Positions 1 through 9,571 are shown, counted from the stretch's first letter. The stretch is 64,000 bases of DNA from Cryobacterium sp. (GCF_025463825.1 NZ_JAODBG010000074.1:1-64000), one strand, 5' to 3'. The notes: generated by a model from the sequence alone, not told the origin. Translations and numbers: made by a program.

Positions 1-83
1 GCCTGACCCGCGCAACCCGTGCATCTCGCGCGGGCGCTCTCGCCGGCGTGGGCGGTGGCGGGGACGGGGCGCAGCGGCTGGCG

Positions 84-1019
84 CTAGGGGTGGATGATGC
101 GGGCGCCGTGGACGGGGCCGGTGGCGCGCACCACACGCAGGCGCGCGGCGCTCAGGGCCACCTGCAGCTCAAGGCTCGCGTCGAGGTCGGGCACGAGGAA
201 CGCCACGGTGGGTCCTGAACCGGACAGGATGCCCGCCAGGGCGCCATTGGCCTCGCCGAGCTCGAGCACCGTGCCGAGGCCGGGCGCGAGCTGCAGCGCG
301 GGCGCCTGCAGGTCGTTGTGCATCGACTCGGCCAGCATCGCCGGGTCGCCCGCGCGCAGGGCCTGCAGCACGTTGGCGTCCACGGTGGGCTGCCGGCTGG
401 CCGGGAAGATGTCCTGGGCGTGCCGGGTGCGGTGCCGGTCCAGTTCGCTGTACACCGACGGGGTCGACATGCCGAACTCGGCCAGGGCGAGCACCCAGTG
501 GAACTGGCCCTTGGCCAGCGCCGGACTGAGCTGGTCGCCGCGGCCGGTGCCGACGGCGGTGCCGCCGGTGACGGCGAAGGGCACGTCGGCGCCGAGGGTC
601 GCCGCGATCCGCAGCAGCTCTTCCTTGCTCGCCTCGGTGCCCCAGAGTGCGTCGCAGGCCAGCAGCGTGGCCGCCGCATCCGCCGAACCGCCGCCCATGC
701 CGCCGGCGATGGGAACGTTCTTGTCGATCTCGAGGTGCACCCCGCCGGCATACCGGGTGGCCTTCGCCAGGGCGCGGGCCGCCTTGATGGCCAGGTTGCT
801 CTCGTCGACGGCCAGGCCAGAGGTGTCGATGGACCCGGTGAAGGCGACGCTGAACCCCTCCGCCGCCGTGGCACGGACGTCCTCGTAGAGCGAGACCGCC
901 TGGAAGGCGGTGGCCAGATCGTGGTAGCCGTCGTCCATCACGGCCCCCACCTTGAGGAAGACGTTGATTTTGCCCGGTGCCCTCGCATGCACAACAGGTG
1001 AGGTCGCCGTGTCGGTCAT
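84..1019 (-). CDS. ispE: 4-diphosphocytidyl-2-C-methyl-D-erythritol kinase
   Basis: Cytosolic GHMP-family kinase that phosphorylates CDP-methylerythritol in the MEP isoprenoid pathway. The 311-residue protein shows the N-terminal [11 protein letters not shown] motif (residues 14-24), the glycine-rich ATP loop GMGGGSAD (107-114) and the C-terminal [10 protein letters not shown] motif typical of the family; length is normal. It is the last gene of the minus-strand cluster rsmI-metG-tatD-rsmA-ispE, 43 bases after rsmA, the usual actinobacterial order. It also seems to have its own promoter: a TAGGTT hexamer lies six bases before the ATG and there is no Shine-Dalgarno site, so an additional leaderless transcript is predicted. 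Confidence 0.96.
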   Translation of the reverse strand: MTDTATSPVVHARAPGKINVFLKVGAVMDDGYHDLATAFQAVSLYEDVRATAAEGFSVAFTGSIDTSGLAVDESNLAIKAARALAKATRYAGGVHLEIDKNVPIAGGMGGGSADAAATLLACDALWGTEASKEELLRIAATLGADVPFAVTGGTAVGTGRGDQLSPALAKGQFHWVLALAEFGMSTPSVYSELDRHRTRHAQDIFPASRQPTVDANVLQALRAGDPAMLAESMHNDLQAPALQLAPGLGTVLELGEANGALAGILSGSGPTVAFLVPDLDASLELQVALSAARLRVVRATGPVHGARIIHP

Positions 1020-1025
1020 GTTTCT

Positions 1026-1031
1026 AACCTA
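1026..1031 (-). promoter_or_regulatory. -10 element of ispE (leaderless type)
   Basis: On the minus strand TAGGTT is followed by AGAAAC and then the ispE ATG. The six-base gap places transcription start at or next to the A of the start codon. No convincing -35 box is visible. Confidence 0.5.
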
Positions 1032-1062
1032 GCCCAGCGGCACCGGCGCCCCGGGACATCGC

Positions 1063-1944
1063 CTAGGTCGCCAGCCAGGCCTTGGCGATGGTGAGGAAGT
1101 CGTTCACCGTGAGCTGCTCGCCCCGTTCGGTGGGGTCGATTCCCGCGGCCGTGAGCACGGCGGTGGCCCGGGTGGAGTCGCCCAGCACCGTGGAAAGCGA
1201 CTGGCGCAGCATCTTGCGGCGCTGCTGGAACGCGCCGTCGACGAGCGCGAAGGTGGCCAGGCGCAGCTCCTCGGAGTCGAGCTCGGCGCTGCGACGGTCG
1301 AAGGCGATGAGGATGGAGTCCACGTTCGGCACCGGCCAGAACACCTGCCGGCTCACCTTGCCCGCGGTGCGGAACGAGCCGTACCAGGCGGCCTTGACAC
1401 TGGGGCTGCCGTAGATCTTCGATCCGGGCGCCGCGGCGAGCCGCTCGCCCACCTCGGCCTGCACCATGACCACGCCGGCGCGGATGGACGGGAAGTGCTC
1501 GAGCAGGTGCAGCAGCACCGGCACCGACACGTTGTACGGCAGGTTCGCCACCAGGCGGGTGGGGTCGCCCGGCAGCTCGGCGATCTTCAGCGCGTCGGCG
1601 CGGATGACGGTGAGCAACGCCTCCGGCTGCATCAGCTGCACGGTCAGCGGCAGCTGCTCGGCGAGCCGGTCGTCGATCTCCACGGCCACGACGGATGCGC
1701 CCACCTCGAGGATGCCCAGCGTGAGCGAGCCGAGGCCGGGGCCCACCTCGACGACGGTTTCCCCGGACTGCACGGCGGCGACCTTGACGATGCGGCGCAC
1801 GGTGTTGCCGTCGATGACGAAGTTCTGGCCGAGCTTCTTGGTCGGGTTCACGCCCAGCATCTCGGCGAGGTCGCGGATCTCCGCGGGGCCGAGCAGGGTG
1901 GGTGCGGCGGGGTCCTTGGCGGGCTGGGGAGCAGAGTCGGTCAT
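1063..1944 (-). CDS. rsmA: 16S rRNA (adenine1518-N6/adenine1519-N6)-dimethyltransferase
   Basis: KsgA/RsmA dimethylates two adenines of the 3'-terminal helix of 16S rRNA late in 30S assembly. The 293-residue protein begins MTDSAPQP; the SAM-binding motif VEVGPGLGSLT is at 65-75 and the catalytic NLPYNV motif at 134-139. A longer upstream reading frame exists but runs inside tatD; the chosen ATG overlaps the tatD stop as ATGA, the normal sign of translational coupling. Its position between tatD and ispE is conserved in actinobacteria. Confidence 0.96.
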   Translation of the reverse strand: MTDSAPQPAKDPAAPTLLGPAEIRDLAEMLGVNPTKKLGQNFVIDGNTVRRIVKVAAVQSGETVVEVGPGLGSLTLGILEVGASVVAVEIDDRLAEQLPLTVQLMQPEALLTVIRADALKIAELPGDPTRLVANLPYNVSVPVLLHLLEHFPSIRAGVVMVQAEVGERLAAAPGSKIYGSPSVKAAWYGSFRTAGKVSRQVFWPVPNVDSILIAFDRRSAELDSEELRLATFALVDGAFQQRRKMLRQSLSTVLGDSTRATAVLTAAGIDPTERGEQLTVNDFLTIAKAWLAT

Positions 1945-2897
1945 GCGAGGCCTCCGGCCGGGCTGATGCGGGGGTCTCGGCGGGTGTCGGGCAACACCAC
2001 GGGTTCCGCATCCCAGCGGCCGTAGACGAGTTCGGTGTTCGAGGTGATCTGGGCGGCGAGCACCGAGACATCCGTGTCCAGGTGATCGGCCATCGCGCGC
2101 AGCGTGTACGGCAGCAGGTAGGGGGCGTTCGGCCGGCCTCGGTGCGGGCTGGGCGTGAGGTACGGCGCGTCGGTCTCCACCAGGAGCAGCGCGCGCGGTG
2201 CCACGTCGAGCGCTTCGCGCAAGGGGGCGGCGTTCTTGAAACTCACCGGGCCGGCGAAGGACATGTACCAGCCGTGCTCGGCGCACAGCCGGGCCAGGTC
2301 GGCGCCGCCGGAGAAGCAGTGGAACACGGTGCGTTCGGGCGCGCCCACCCGCAGCAGGGTCTCCACCACCTCGTCGTGGGCGTCCCGGTCGTGGATCTGC
2401 AGGGCCAGGCCGTGCCGCTTGGCGATCTCGATGTGCGCCTCGAACGAGCGGTGCTGAGCCGCCCGGCCCTCGGGCGCGGTGCGGTAGAAGTCCAGGCCGG
2501 TCTCACCGACCGCGACCACGCGGGGCCGGCCCGCGAGTTCGTCGATGACGGCGAGGCCTTCGTCGAGGGTGCCCGCTTCCTCCAGCGCCGGCGCGTCATT
2601 GGGGTGGATGGCGACGGCGGCGAGCATCCGCGGCTCCCGTGCGGCCAGCTCGGCCGACCACCGGGAGGTGGCCACGTCGGTGCCCACCTGGATGACGCCG
2701 CGCACACCCACGCCGCTGGCCAGGTCGAGCTGCTCCGCCACGGTCAGCGGGGTGATGCCGTCCGAGATTTCCAAATGGGTGTGGTTGTCGTACACGCCGA
2801 CGACCAGGGGCGCCGGGGCCGGCGGGTAGACCAGGTCCCGCCCCTCGGTCGCCGCTCGCGACCGGATGTGGGTGGTGCCGGGCGGCTCGTTAGCCAA
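1941..2897 (-). CDS. tatD: TatD-family metal-dependent hydrolase (DNase)
   Basis: TatD-family TIM-barrel hydrolase, in other bacteria a 3'-5' exonuclease linked to DNA repair. Metal-site motifs are all present: DNHTH (37-41), GETGLDFY, QIHDRDAHDE and VETDAPYLTP. The start is uncertain: I chose a TTG that overlaps the metG stop by 8 bases and has GAGG about 8 bases upstream, giving 318 residues; the nearest upstream alternative is a GTG at 2951, 54 bases further into metG. The 3' end overlaps rsmA by four bases. Confidence 0.88.
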   Translation of the reverse strand: MANEPPGTTHIRSRAATEGRDLVYPPAPAPLVVGVYDNHTHLEISDGITPLTVAEQLDLASGVGVRGVIQVGTDVATSRWSAELAAREPRMLAAVAIHPNDAPALEEAGTLDEGLAVIDELAGRPRVVAVGETGLDFYRTAPEGRAAQHRSFEAHIEIAKRHGLALQIHDRDAHDEVVETLLRVGAPERTVFHCFSGGADLARLCAEHGWYMSFAGPVSFKNAAPLREALDVAPRALLLVETDAPYLTPSPHRGRPNAPYLLPYTLRAMADHLDTDVSVLAAQITSNTELVYGRWDAEPVVLPDTRRDPRISPAGGLA

Positions 2898-4452
2898 CAG
2901 TCGCCTCGATGCGCGGGAACAGGGCGGCCAGCGGCGACACGTGGGTGCCACCGGTCCACTCCCACGCCCGGTCGATGCGGGACTCCTCGACGGCGCCGGT
3001 GCCGCCCAGGGCGGTCCACAGGGTTGCGGTGGCCTGCGGGGTCACCGGGGACAGCAGCACGGCGAGGGTGCCGAGGCCGCGCACCACGGTGTGCAGCACG
3101 GTCTCAAGGCGTTCGCGATCGTCGGGGTTCTTCGCCAGCGCCCATGGCTCCTGCGCGGTGATGTAGCCGTTGAGCTCGTCGACGAGCTCCCACACCGAGG
3201 CGAGCGCCTCGTGCAGCGCGAACCTGTCGATGGCCTCGCCGGCGGCCTCGGTGACCCGCCTCGACGTGGCGTGGATGGCGGCATCCGCGTCCGTCGGCGT
3301 GCCGCCGGCCGGGATCTCGCCGTCGCAGTAGCGCACCACCATGGCGATGACGCGGGAGGCGAGGTTACCGAAGCCGTTGGCGAGCTCGGACTGGTAGCGG
3401 GCGGAGAGGTCCTCCCAGGAGAACGAGCCGTCCTGGCCGAAGCTGATGGCGCGCATGAAGTAGTAGCGGAACGTGTCGGAACCGAACGTGTCGGTGATCT
3501 GGTTCGGCGCGATGCCGGTGAGCTTGGACTTGCTCATCTTCTCGCCGCCCACGAGTAGCCAGCCGTGCCCGAAGACCTTGGCGGGCACCGGGAGCCCCGC
3601 CGCCAGGAGCATGGCCGGCCAGATCACCGCGTGGAAGCGCAGGATGTCCTTGCCGACGATGTGGGTGGCCGGCCAGAGGCGGCTGAACTTCTCATCGTCC
3701 TGGCCGTAGCCGGCGGCGGTGATGTAGTTCAACAGCGCGTCGAACCACACGTAGACCACGTGGCTCTCGTCCCAGGGCACCTTGATGCCCCAGTCGAAGC
3801 TCGAGCGCGAGATCGACAGGTCGCTCAGGCCCTGCTTGACGAACGAGATGACCTCGTTGCGGGCGGACTCGGGCTGGATGAAGGTGGGGTCCGCCTCATA
3901 GAGCGCCAGCAGCTGGTCGGTGAAGGTGCTCATCCGGAAGAAGTAGTTCTTCTCGTGCAGCAGTTCGACCGGGATGGAGTGGATGGCGCAGACCTGCTGG
4001 CCGATGAACTCGCCGGTGCCGTCGACGAGGTCGCTGGGCTGCTTGTACTCCTCACAGCCCACACAGTAGAAGCCCTCGTACTCGCCGGTATAGATGTGAC
4101 CGGCGTCGAAGAGGTGCTGCAGGAACTTCTGCGCGTTCACCTCGTGGCGCACGTCGGTGGTGCGGATGAAGTCGTCGTTTTGAATGTCGACGGTCTTCAG
4201 CAGCGGCTTCCACGCGGTCTCGACCAGGCGGTCGGCCCACTCCTTCGGGGTGACCCCGTTGGCGGTGGCGGTGCGCAGGATCTTCTGGCCGTGCTCGTCG
4301 GTGCCGGTGAGCAGCCAGGCGTCCTCCCCGCGCTGGCGGTGCCAGCGGGCAAGCACATCCGCGGCCACCTCCGTATAGGCGTGCCCGATGTGCGGGACAT
4401 CATTCACATAGAAAATAGGCGTGGTGATGTAGAAAGAAGAGCCGTCGGACAT
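2890..4452 (-). CDS. metG: Methionyl-tRNA synthetase
   Basis: Class I aminoacyl-tRNA synthetase charging initiator and elongator tRNA-Met. The 520-residue protein has the HIGH motif as HIGH at residues 21-24 and KMSKS at 305-309. The inserted zinc-knuckle region shows one CVGC pair and a following CAIH. The start is taken at MSDGSSFY; two further ATG codons lie 6 and 9 bases upstream and cannot be excluded. The gene sits between rsmI (66 bases upstream) and tatD (overlapping). Confidence 0.96.
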   Translation of the reverse strand: MSDGSSFYITTPIFYVNDVPHIGHAYTEVAADVLARWHRQRGEDAWLLTGTDEHGQKILRTATANGVTPKEWADRLVETAWKPLLKTVDIQNDDFIRTTDVRHEVNAQKFLQHLFDAGHIYTGEYEGFYCVGCEEYKQPSDLVDGTGEFIGQQVCAIHSIPVELLHEKNYFFRMSTFTDQLLALYEADPTFIQPESARNEVISFVKQGLSDLSISRSSFDWGIKVPWDESHVVYVWFDALLNYITAAGYGQDDEKFSRLWPATHIVGKDILRFHAVIWPAMLLAAGLPVPAKVFGHGWLLVGGEKMSKSKLTGIAPNQITDTFGSDTFRYYFMRAISFGQDGSFSWEDLSARYQSELANGFGNLASRVIAMVVRYCDGEIPAGGTPTDADAAIHATSRRVTEAAGEAIDRFALHEALASVWELVDELNGYITAQEPWALAKNPDDRERLETVLHTVVRGLGTLAVLLSPVTPQATATLWTALGGTGAVEESRIDRAWEWTGGTHVSPLAALFPRIEATVG

Positions 4453-4518
4453 GCTCATCATCTTATGGTGCGTCACCAAAGCGGCCGACCCTGTGACGCC
4501 GCGCGCCGGGGCGGCCGG

Positions 4519-5394
4519 TCAGGAGAACGGGAAATCGGGCTGCGGGGCCGCTTTGGCCCGCGCCGGACCGGTTCCACCGGACTTGCCCGTGAGGGCCGCT
4601 TCGTAGAGGTCACGCTTGCCCAGGCCGGATGCGGCGGAGACGTCGGCCGCGGCGTCTTTCAGGCGGGCGCCGCCGGCGACGAGGGCGAGGACCTCCTCCA
4701 CACCGGTGGCGAGGTCGAGCACCTTGGCCTCGGCTCCGGCCACGACGACGCAGATCTCACCGCGAACGCCTTCGGCTGCCCAGACGGCGAGTTCGGCGGC
4801 GGTGCCGCGTTTGACCTCTTCATAGAACTTGGTCAGCTCCCGGCACACCACCACGCGCCGCCCGTCGCCGAGCACCGCGGCGAGGTCGGTGAGGGAGGCG
4901 GCGAGCCGGTTGGGCGATTCGAAGAAGACCATGGTGCGACGCTCCGTGGCCACCTCGCGCAGGGCCTGCATCCGCTCACCGTGTTTGCGCGGAAGGAATC
5001 CCTCGAAGGTGAACCTGTCGGTCGGCAGCCCGGAGACCGCCAGAGCAGTGAGCACCGCGGACGGGCCGGGGATGGCGGAGACGACGACGCCGGCGGCGAT
5101 CGCTGCATCCACCAGGTGGAAGCCCGGGTCGGACACTGTGGGCATGCCGGCGTCGCTGAGCACCAGCAGGTCGGCGTCGCGGGCGAGCTCGACCAGCTCG
5201 GCGGCCTTGCCCCGTTCGTTGTGGTCGTGCAGGGCGATCAGCCGCGGCCGGTTCTCCACGCCCAGCGCCTTGAGCAGGTGCACGGTGACCCGGGTGTCCT
5301 CCGCGGCGATGACGGTGCTGGTGCGCAGCGCCTCGATGAGTCGACTCGAGGCATCCCCGAGGTTTCCGATGGGGGTGGCTGCCAGAATGATCAT
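4519..5394 (-). CDS. rsmI: 16S rRNA (cytidine1402-2'-O)-methyltransferase
   Basis: RsmI methylates the ribose of C1402 in the 16S rRNA decoding centre using SAM. The 291-residue tetrapyrrole-methylase-fold protein starts MIILAATPIGNLGD, the family signature, followed by the AAEDTR and LSDAGMPTVSDPG motifs and AIPGPSA. It heads the minus-strand cluster and faces the O-mannosyltransferase gene across 53 bases. There is no clear Shine-Dalgarno site; a GAGACT hexamer six bases before ATG could be a weak -10 for a leaderless start, but it is less convincing than at neighbouring genes. Confidence 0.95.
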   Translation of the reverse strand: MIILAATPIGNLGDASSRLIEALRTSTVIAAEDTRVTVHLLKALGVENRPRLIALHDHNERGKAAELVELARDADLLVLSDAGMPTVSDPGFHLVDAAIAAGVVVSAIPGPSAVLTALAVSGLPTDRFTFEGFLPRKHGERMQALREVATERRTMVFFESPNRLAASLTDLAAVLGDGRRVVVCRELTKFYEEVKRGTAAELAVWAAEGVRGEICVVVAGAEAKVLDLATGVEEVLALVAGGARLKDAAADVSAASGLGKRDLYEAALTGKSGGTGPARAKAAPQPDFPFS

Positions 5395-5435
5395 GGTCCC
5401 AGTCTCGCAGCACGCAGGCCCGTACGGCGGCTCAC

Positions 5436-5441
5436 TACGAT
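5436..5441 (+). promoter_or_regulatory. -10 element of the O-mannosyltransferase gene
   Basis: TACGAT lies six bases before the GTG start and no Shine-Dalgarno sequence is present, predicting a leaderless transcript. The -35 region is not recognisable. Confidence 0.5.
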
Positions 5442-5447
5442 GGTCAC

Positions 5448-7139
5448 GTGCTCACCACCCTCCGCGAGACCGACCGCGCGACCGACCGCCTGAAGCGCCT
5501 GTGGTCCCACCGCTGGGTGCGCCTGGCCGGTCCGGCGCTGGTGCTGATCCTGGCCGCGTTGCTGCGGTTCTGGAACCTCGGCCATCCCGCCAGCCTGGTG
5601 TTCGACGAGACCTTCTATGTGAAGGACGCCTGGAGCCTGTTCAACAACGGCTACGAGTGCACCTGGCCGGAGGGGGCCGACGCCCTGTTCGCCGCCGGTC
5701 AGAGCAATATCTTCGCCACCACCGCGTCGTTCGTGGTGCACCCGCCGCTGGGCAAATGGCTGATCGCCCTGGGCATGGCCGTGTTCGGCGCGGACAACCC
5801 GGTCGGCTGGCGGGTGATGACCGCACTGGTCGGCCTGCTCGCCGTTGGGGTCCTGATGCTGATCGCGCAGAAGCTCTTCGGGTCGGTGCTGCTGACCTCG
5901 ATCGCCGGTTTCCTGTTCGCCATCGACGGCAACGCCATCGTGATGAGCCGGGTGGCGCTCCTCGACAACTACGTCATGTTCTTCACCCTGCTCGGCTTCG
6001 GCGCCGTCCTGATGGACCGCGCCCAGCAGCGCACCCGGCTGGCCGCCTGGCTCGCCGAGCGCCGGGACAACGAGGTCGAATCCACTTGGGGACCCGCCCT
6101 GTGGTGGCGCCCGTGGGTTCTCGCCGCCGGGCTCGCATTCGGGCTGGCCTGCTCGGTGAAATGGTCCGGGGCCTATTTCCTGGCCGCATTCGGCATCTAC
6201 CTCGTTGTCGTCGACGCGCTCGCCCGGCGCCGGGCCGGGCTGCCGTTCTGGATCAGCGGCGCGATCCTCAAGCAGGGACCGGTGACGTTCCTGTTGCTGG
6301 TCCCGGTCGCCGTGGCCACCTTCCTGGTGTCCTGGACCGGTTGGTTCGTGACCGGCGGCGGCTACTACCGCGACTTCGCCGACCAGGCCGGCCAGGCCTG
6401 GACCGGGGCGCTGGCCTGGGTGCCGCACTCCGTGCAGAGCTTCTGGCACTACCAGTCGGCCGCGTACGGCTACCACATCGGGCTGGTCACCCCGCATCCG
6501 TACCAGGCGAACCCGCTCACCTGGCTGCTGCTGAGCCGCCCGACGAGCATGTACTACCAGGGCAGCTCCCTGGGCGAGAGGGGCTGCGACTACGCCACCT
6601 GCTCCGAGGCCATCACCGGCATCGCCAACCCGATCATCTGGTGGGGGGCCACCGCGGCGATCCTGTACCTGGTATACCGGTTGGTCCGCTACCGCCAGTG
6701 GCAGGTCGGGCTGATCCTGATGGGCATGGTCGCCGGCTACCTGCCGTGGCTGGGATACCTGAATCGCACGGTGTTCCAGTTCTACACGATCGCCTTCGAG
6801 CCGTACCTGATCCTCGGCCTCACCCTGGCCATCGGGATGCTGCTGGGCATCACCACCACTCCGGCCGGCCGAGCGGGTCCCAAGGTGCGTCTGGACCGGC
6901 CGGAGCTGGCCGACCGGGCGGCGCCTCACGGTCCCGCCGGAGAGCCGGCCGAATGCGCTCAGGTGCCACCGGCCGCCCAAGCGGGCACCGCGGGTCCCGG
7001 CACCGCGGGACTGGTCATCGTCGTCGCGTTCCTCTGCGTGGCGACACTGGTCAGCGCCTTCTTCCTGCCGCTCTGGATGGGCACCCAGGTGCCCTTCGCC
7101 TTCTGGCAACTGCATATCTGGCTGCCCAGCTGGCGGTGA
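5448..7139 (+). CDS. pmt: Dolichyl-phosphate-mannose--protein mannosyltransferase (GT39)
   Basis: Integral membrane glycosyltransferase that moves mannose from polyprenyl-phosphate-mannose to serine/threonine of exported proteins. The 563-residue protein has many membrane helices and the GT39 catalytic acidic pair in VFDETFYVKDAW (Asp53-Glu54), plus the HPPLGK motif (98-103). A hydrophilic Pro/Ala-rich insertion of about 60 residues precedes the final helix. Pmt beside rsmI in divergent orientation is a standard actinobacterial arrangement. The GTG start is supported by a -10 hexamer six bases upstream. Confidence 0.93.
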   Translation: MLTTLRETDRATDRLKRLWSHRWVRLAGPALVLILAALLRFWNLGHPASLVFDETFYVKDAWSLFNNGYECTWPEGADALFAAGQSNIFATTASFVVHPPLGKWLIALGMAVFGADNPVGWRVMTALVGLLAVGVLMLIAQKLFGSVLLTSIAGFLFAIDGNAIVMSRVALLDNYVMFFTLLGFGAVLMDRAQQRTRLAAWLAERRDNEVESTWGPALWWRPWVLAAGLAFGLACSVKWSGAYFLAAFGIYLVVVDALARRRAGLPFWISGAILKQGPVTFLLLVPVAVATFLVSWTGWFVTGGGYYRDFADQAGQAWTGALAWVPHSVQSFWHYQSAAYGYHIGLVTPHPYQANPLTWLLLSRPTSMYYQGSSLGERGCDYATCSEAITGIANPIIWWGATAAILYLVYRLVRYRQWQVGLILMGMVAGYLPWLGYLNRTVFQFYTIAFEPYLILGLTLAIGMLLGITTTPAGRAGPKVRLDRPELADRAAPHGPAGEPAECAQVPPAAQAGTAGPGTAGLVIVVAFLCVATLVSAFFLPLWMGTQVPFAFWQLHIWLPSWR

Positions 7140-7329
7140 CCAGCACATTCGCAGAATTTGCAGCCTCTGCAAGCGGCCGGACATATGCCAAAACTGGAAT
7201 ACGTCGCCTGTTAAAGGCCTGTAAATTTTCGTCTTTTCGAAGCCCGCGACCCGTAGGATATCCGGTATCTGCTTGACGAGTGTTTGCTCTATTCCCGACT
7301 GAGAAGTCCAGATACAAACCAAAGGCCTC
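7140..7329 (+). other. AT-richer intergenic region before the desaturase
   Basis: This 190-base gap is visibly richer in A and T than its surroundings. It contains a small hairpin (TTGCAG, three-base loop, CTGCAA, about 7158-7172) just after pmt that may act as a weak terminator. I could not place a convincing promoter for the desaturase; the 5' leader could be regulatory, but no known RNA element is recognisable. Confidence 0.35.
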
Positions 7330-8430
7330 ATGTCGGAAGCATCTGCCGCACCCACGGTGCGTATTGTCCGCACTCGCAAGGGTGGCGACTCCAAGAACCC
7401 CACCACCGAGTACTCCTCGCTCCTGCACACCGTGCGGAACCTGGACCTCCTCCAGCGGGCCACGGCCTTCTATTGGGGCGTCTTCGCCGCCCTGGTACTG
7501 ATCACCGCCGGCCTCGGCGTCGGCTTCGTGCTGCTGGGCGACTCCTGGTACCAGTTGATCATCGCCGGTGTACTCGGGATCATCCTCACCCAGTTCGCGT
7601 TCCTCGCCCACGAGGCCTCGCACCGCCAGGTGTTCGAGTCCGGACCGGCGAACGACCGGGCCGGCCGGATCCTCGCGAACCTCTTCGTCGGCATCAGCTA
7701 CGCCTGGTGGATGACCAAGCACAGCCGTCACCACGCCAACCCGAACGTGGTCGGCAAGGACCCGGACATCGAGCCGGACGTCATCCGTTTCAACGAGAAG
7801 GACGCGTCAGAGGTCAACTGGCTTACCTCCTTCATCACCCGGAAGCAGGGCTACCTCTTCTTCCCGCTGCTCACCCTCGAAGGCATCAACCTGCACATCC
7901 ACGGCTTCAAGACCGTGTTCGGCAAGGGCCGGGTCGACAAGCGCTGGCTCGAGATCACCATGCTCACCAGCCGCATCGTGATCTACTTCGCCGTGATCTT
8001 CTACTTCCTGCCGCTGGGCATGGCGTTCGCCTTCATCGGAGTGCAGATGGCGGTGTTCGGCGTGTACATGGGCGCCTCCTTCGCCCCCAACCACAAGGGC
8101 ATGCCCCAGCTGCCGCACGAGAGCAAGGTCGACTTCCTGCGCCGCCAGGTGCTCACCAGCCGCAACATCCGCGGCGGCAGCTTCATGGACACCTTCATGG
8201 GCGGCCTGAACTACCAGGTCGAGCACCACCTGTTCCCGAACATGGCCCGCCCACACCTGAAGAAGGCGCAGGAGATCACCAAGGAATACTGCGAGTCGAA
8301 CAAGATCCTCTACACCGAGACGGGCCTGTTCGAGTCCTACGGCATCGTGATCGCCTACCTCAACAAGGTGGGCCTCGCGGCCCGCGACCCCTTCGACTGC
8401 CCGATGGTGCAGCGCTTCCACCACCGCTGA
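7330..8430 (+). CDS. Membrane fatty acid desaturase
   Basis: Di-iron membrane desaturase that introduces a double bond into acyl chains, raising membrane fluidity. The 366-residue protein carries the three histidine boxes: HEASH (94-98), HSRHH (131-135) and EHHLFP (298-303), with hydrophobic segments around 48-92 and 215-250. The last box in the form QVEHHLFPNM is typical of acyl-lipid front-end or omega-type desaturases; regiospecificity cannot be read from sequence. AAAGG lies before the ATG. It appears monocistronic. A role in cold adaptation is inferred. Confidence 0.9.
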   Translation: MSEASAAPTVRIVRTRKGGDSKNPTTEYSSLLHTVRNLDLLQRATAFYWGVFAALVLITAGLGVGFVLLGDSWYQLIIAGVLGIILTQFAFLAHEASHRQVFESGPANDRAGRILANLFVGISYAWWMTKHSRHHANPNVVGKDPDIEPDVIRFNEKDASEVNWLTSFITRKQGYLFFPLLTLEGINLHIHGFKTVFGKGRVDKRWLEITMLTSRIVIYFAVIFYFLPLGMAFAFIGVQMAVFGVYMGASFAPNHKGMPQLPHESKVDFLRRQVLTSRNIRGGSFMDTFMGGLNYQVEHHLFPNMARPHLKKAQEITKEYCESNKILYTETGLFESYGIVIAYLNKVGLAARDPFDCPMVQRFHHR

Positions 8431-8454
8431 CGCGCCCCCTCGCGGGCCGATGGG

Positions 8455-8460
8455 TAGGGT
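8455..8460 (+). promoter_or_regulatory. -10 element of the YeiH-type gene
   Basis: TAGGGT lies seven bases before the ATG. The intervening run of six G residues could also serve as a ribosome site, so both leaderless and short-leader reading are possible. Confidence 0.4.
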
Positions 8461-8467
8461 TGGGGGG

Positions 8468-9487
8468 ATGTGGATCTGGGGAGTTGCCGTCGCCGCCGGG
8501 GCCACCCTGGTGGCGTGGGGCGTGCATGCCGCCGCCCCGGCGGTGCCGCTGCTGACCGCCGCCGTCGTGCTCGGCATCGTGGTGGGGCAACTGCCGGTGC
8601 TGCGCCCGTACGTCACCGGCCCGCTGCGGCCCGGCCTGTCCCTCGCTGCCAAACGCCTGATGCGGATCGGCGTGGTGCTGCTCGGACTCAAGCTCAGCCT
8701 GGTCGACATCGCGGGCCTGGGCTGGGTCACCATCACCACCACCGTGCTGATCGTGGTGCTCACCTTCTTCGGCACCCTCTGGCTCGGCCGCGTCGCCGGC
8801 CTGCCCGGCCATCAACCGCTGCTCATCGCCACCGGCTTCGCCGTCTGCGGCGCCTCCGCCATCGGCGCCATGAGCGGTGTGGTCAAGGCCAAGGACGACG
8901 AGACCGCCACCCCGGTCGCCCTCGTGACCCTGTGCGGCACCCTCGCGATCGGCGTGCTGCCGGTGCTCTGGCATCCGCTGGGCCTGACCGCACTGCAATT
9001 CGGCCACTGGGTGGGCGCCGGGGTGCACGATGTGGGCCAGGTCGTCGCGACGGCGCAGATCGCCGGCTCGGCCGCCCTGGCCGTGGCCGTGGTGGTCAAA
9101 CTCACCCGGGTGCTGATGCTCGCCCCGCTCGTGGCCGGTGTCGCGGTCTATGAACGCCGCCGGGTGGCCGCGACGGCTCCGGCCGGGCGCCCGGTCGACT
9201 CCCCCGCCACCGGCCGTGCACCGGCCCGGCGCCCGCCGGCGGTCCCGCTGTTCGTGGCCGGGTTCCTCGCCATGGTGCTCGCGCGCACGGTCCTGCCCCT
9301 GCCGGATGCCGTCCTCGGCGCCGCCGACCTGGTACAGATGATTCTGCTGGCCATGGCGCTGTTCGGCCTCGGCACCGCGGTGCGGCTCGGCACCCTGCTG
9401 CGCACCGGCGGCCGGGCACTCGGAGTGGGCCTGGGCTCCTGGCTGCTCATCGCCGCGCTGGCCCTGGCGGCCGTCTCTATCAGCTGA
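8468..9487 (+). CDS. YeiH-family putative sulfate exporter
   Basis: Polytopic membrane protein of the YeiH/Cons_hypoth698 family, annotated elsewhere as putative sulfate exporter. The 339-residue protein has about ten hydrophobic segments and family motifs AAKRLMRIGVVLLGLKLSL and CGASAIGAMSGVVKAKDDE. The ATG after the G run is preferred; an in-frame ATG 18 bases upstream lies in the likely promoter. It precedes metY by 90 bases, which would suit a sulfur-related role, but this linkage is inference. Confidence 0.85.
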   Translation: MWIWGVAVAAGATLVAWGVHAAAPAVPLLTAAVVLGIVVGQLPVLRPYVTGPLRPGLSLAAKRLMRIGVVLLGLKLSLVDIAGLGWVTITTTVLIVVLTFFGTLWLGRVAGLPGHQPLLIATGFAVCGASAIGAMSGVVKAKDDETATPVALVTLCGTLAIGVLPVLWHPLGLTALQFGHWVGAGVHDVGQVVATAQIAGSAALAVAVVVKLTRVLMLAPLVAGVAVYERRRVAATAPAGRPVDSPATGRAPARRPPAVPLFVAGFLAMVLARTVLPLPDAVLGAADLVQMILLAMALFGLGTAVRLGTLLRTGGRALGVGLGSWLLIAALALAAVSIS

Positions 9488-9565
9488 ACCACCGGAGCGC
9501 CGCACGAGCGCCGTCCATGTGGCGCTCTGTTACGCCGTGCGACACGGGAGCCCGCACCGGACGGG

Positions 9566-9571
9566 TAGCGT
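9566..9571 (+). promoter_or_regulatory. -10 element of metY (leaderless type)
   Basis: TAGCGT, then ACTCCC, then the metY ATG. There is no Shine-Dalgarno site. I looked for a SAM riboswitch in the 90-base gap and saw none. Confidence 0.5.

Noticed and set aside
1-83. Sequence before ispE
   Set aside because: Eighty-three GC-rich bases with no complete frame, motif or hairpin that I can support; left unannotated.
5391-7463. Long minus-strand frame opposite pmt
   Set aside because: Translation is Gln/Gly/Arg-rich without recognisable domains and covers a well-supported membrane protein on the other strand.
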